NCBI RefSeq assembly: GCF_023935105.1
Contig: NZ_CP096040.1
Coordinates: 2,480,001 to 2,544,000, forward strand
From: Caulobacter segnis
Lineage (GTDB): Bacteria; Pseudomonadota; Alphaproteobacteria; Caulobacterales; Caulobacteraceae
Direction: 5' to 3'
Length of the DNA: 64,000 nt
The notes under the pieces were generated by a model, which worked only from the letters and a program-made list of their open reading frames with translations, was not told the DNA's origin and did not search any database. Shown piece after piece: positions 62,780 to 64,000 of this stretch. The translations under genes and the position numbers were made by a program. Position 1 is the first letter of the stretch, and every line of letters starts with the position of its first letter.

Positions 62780-64000
62780 CCCTGCGCAAGGCGCTTTGCC
62801 TGGGCGCGGCCCTGGCCTCGACACTGGCTGCTCCGGCGGTCGCGGCGCAGGCGCCCAAGGGCGTCACGGTGCTGCGCCATCTGAGCTTCGATGGCGTCAC
62901 CGACGACCTGGTCGGTCTGGCCGCCAAGCCCGCTGCCTACGCCGATCCGCTGCATCCGAACGCCGCCGAACTGCGTCGGGCGACCATGGCGGTCCGGCCG
63001 GACCCTGCCTCGGGCTGGGGACGTCTGTTCGGGCCGACGATCGACGCGGCGACGGGCCAGCCCTATCCGGACGGCGGCCGCGTGGCCGGCGAAGAGTACC
63101 TGGCCTATACGCACGGTCCCGGCGGCGGGAAGAGCGCTGTCCTGCTGCAAGTCCCCGCCAAGCTGTCGCGCGTGCAGCGCTGCATCCTGGCCGTGCCGCA
63201 GGCGGGCTCGTTCGGGATCTATCATGACATCTCCACGACCGGCTTCTGGGGCCTGCAGCGCGGCTGCGCGGTGGTCTACAGCGACAAAGGCCACGGCACG
63301 GGCGCGCACGACCTTTCGAGCGACACCGTCACCCTGATCGATGGGACCACCGCCAAGGCCTCCGAGGCCGGAGCGCTGTCGCATTTCACCGCGCCACTGT
63401 CGGCCAAGGCCCGCGCCGCCTTTCTAGCCCGTTGGCCGCACCGCATCGCCTTCAAGGCCGCCCATTCGCGGCTCAATCCCGAGAGCCAGTGGGGCGAGGA
63501 CGTGCTGCGCGCCATCCGCTACGCCTTCTGGCAGCTGAACGATCGCGACGGCGGCGGCTGGACCTCGGACAACACGATCGTCATCGTCGCCGGTAACTCC
63601 AACGGCGGCGGCGCGACACTTTACGCGGGCGAAAAGGACCACGAAGGTCTGATCGACGGACTGGTGGCGGGCGAGCCTCAGGTCCAGGTGCGCGGCGATC
63701 CCGAGATCCGGGTGCTGCGCGGCGACAAGGCGCGGGCCAATGGCGCGCGCACGCTGCTGGACTACTTCACCTTCGCCAACCTTTACGAGCCCTGCGCGGT
63801 GCTAGCCATGACGGACGCGCCATGGGCCGACCGTGTGACCCACGCCGCCGACCGCTGCGCCTCGCTGAAGCAGACCGGCCTGCTGGATGCTGGCGACCTG
63901 ACCGGTCAGGCGCGTGAGTCCCAGGACAAGCTGCTGGCCTATGGCTTCGATCCCGAGACCGAAGTGCTCAACGCCGCCGGCTACCTGATCGGCCCCGACG
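62776..64000 (+). CDS. 3-hydroxybutyrate-oligomer-hydrolase-like secreted protein (partial)
   Basis: The gene starts at ATG 62776 (ATGA with the previous stop) and is open to the window end: 408 codons, with the C-terminus missing. A signal peptide (ALCLGAALASTLAAPAVAAQ) precedes a 3HBOH-family sequence: FGIYHDISTTGFWGLQRGC, VVYSDKGHGTGAHDL, NPESQWGEDVLRAIRYAF and serine S275 in GNSNGGGATLYAGE. Family members hydrolyse linear 3-hydroxybutyrate oligomers. In this operon, with a carboxylate transporter and AtuA, another hydroxy-acid ester may be the substrate. Confidence 0.85.
   Translation, partial: MTLRKALCLGAALASTLAAPAVAAQAPKGVTVLRHLSFDGVTDDLVGLAAKPAAYADPLHPNAAELRRATMAVRPDPASGWGRLFGPTIDAATGQPYPDGGRVAGEEYLAYTHGPGGGKSAVLLQVPAKLSRVQRCILAVPQAGSFGIYHDISTTGFWGLQRGCAVVYSDKGHGTGAHDLSSDTVTLIDGTTAKASEAGALSHFTAPLSAKARAAFLARWPHRIAFKAAHSRLNPESQWGEDVLRAIRYAFWQLNDRDGGGWTSDNTIVIVAGNSNGGGATLYAGEKDHEGLIDGLVAGEPQVQVRGDPEIRVLRGDKARANGARTLLDYFTFANLYEPCAVLAMTDAPWADRVTHAADRCASLKQTGLLDAGDLTGQARESQDKLLAYGFDPETEVLNAAGYLIGPD

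Overview
The window reads as a chromosome segment of a Caulobacter-type alphaproteobacterium. It is GC-rich with strong GC3 bias. It carries the order hppA - response regulator - bamE - ubiquinol-cytochrome c chaperone - yceD - plsX - fabH - ihfA - merR, a two-domain cold-shock protein, an NDUFS4-like complex I subunit, class I PHA synthase and a TonB receptor tied to LacI control. From memory the left half resembles the C. crescentus CC1363-CC1390 order; this was not checked by search.

Left half (1-28.1 kb), housekeeping: H+-pyrophosphatase; receiver-only response regulator; BamE lipoprotein; cytochrome bc1 chaperone; the YceD/PlsX/FabH lipid block; IHF-alpha and a MerR protein; heme A synthase; a PhoA-type and a PhoX-type phosphatase, convergent around a nested palindromic repeat and a structured 570-nt gap; rplM-rpsI; argC; DUF1287; phaC; an aminotransferase-homoserine dehydrogenase-GlpX-Fbp-RecJ series holding both classes of fructose-1,6-bisphosphatase; and five tRNAs (Pro-GGG, two identical Glu-TTC, Pro-TGG, Arg-TCT).

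Middle (28.2-44.5 kb), aromatic catabolism: a nine-gene minus-strand run (MFS transporter, vanA, pobA, pcaI, pcaJ, pcaH, pcaG, pcaB, fused pcaDC) diverges from a plus-strand run (marR, vdh, ech, fcs, DUF3237). Together these encode ferulate/p-coumarate -> vanillin/4-hydroxybenzaldehyde -> vanillate/4-hydroxybenzoate -> protocatechuate -> 3-oxoadipyl-CoA. The vanillate demethylase reductase (VanB) and the final thiolase (PcaF) are not in the window.

Right part (42.9-58.7 kb), release and uptake of esterified plant phenolics: a tannase-family feruloyl esterase, a TonB receptor, two LacI regulators, a type B carboxylesterase, a GH3 beta-glucosidase, a CE1-like esterase, a second type B carboxylesterase broken by a one-base frameshift, and a second tannase-family protein that lacks both cysteines of the family CS-D-HC motif. 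The receptor and esterase promoters share a 16-bp LacI-type operator. Both also carry a 23-bp element that matches the operator between marR and the MFS gene. This suggests one regulatory circuit joining polymer attack, uptake and ring cleavage.

Right end (58.8-64 kb): a LysR regulator followed by a tightly coupled operon of CitMHS transporter, AtuA/DUF1446 protein, a separate small AtuA-like protein, and a secreted 3-hydroxybutyrate-oligomer-hydrolase-like protein that runs off the window. I know no described pathway with this composition; it is the best candidate for something new.
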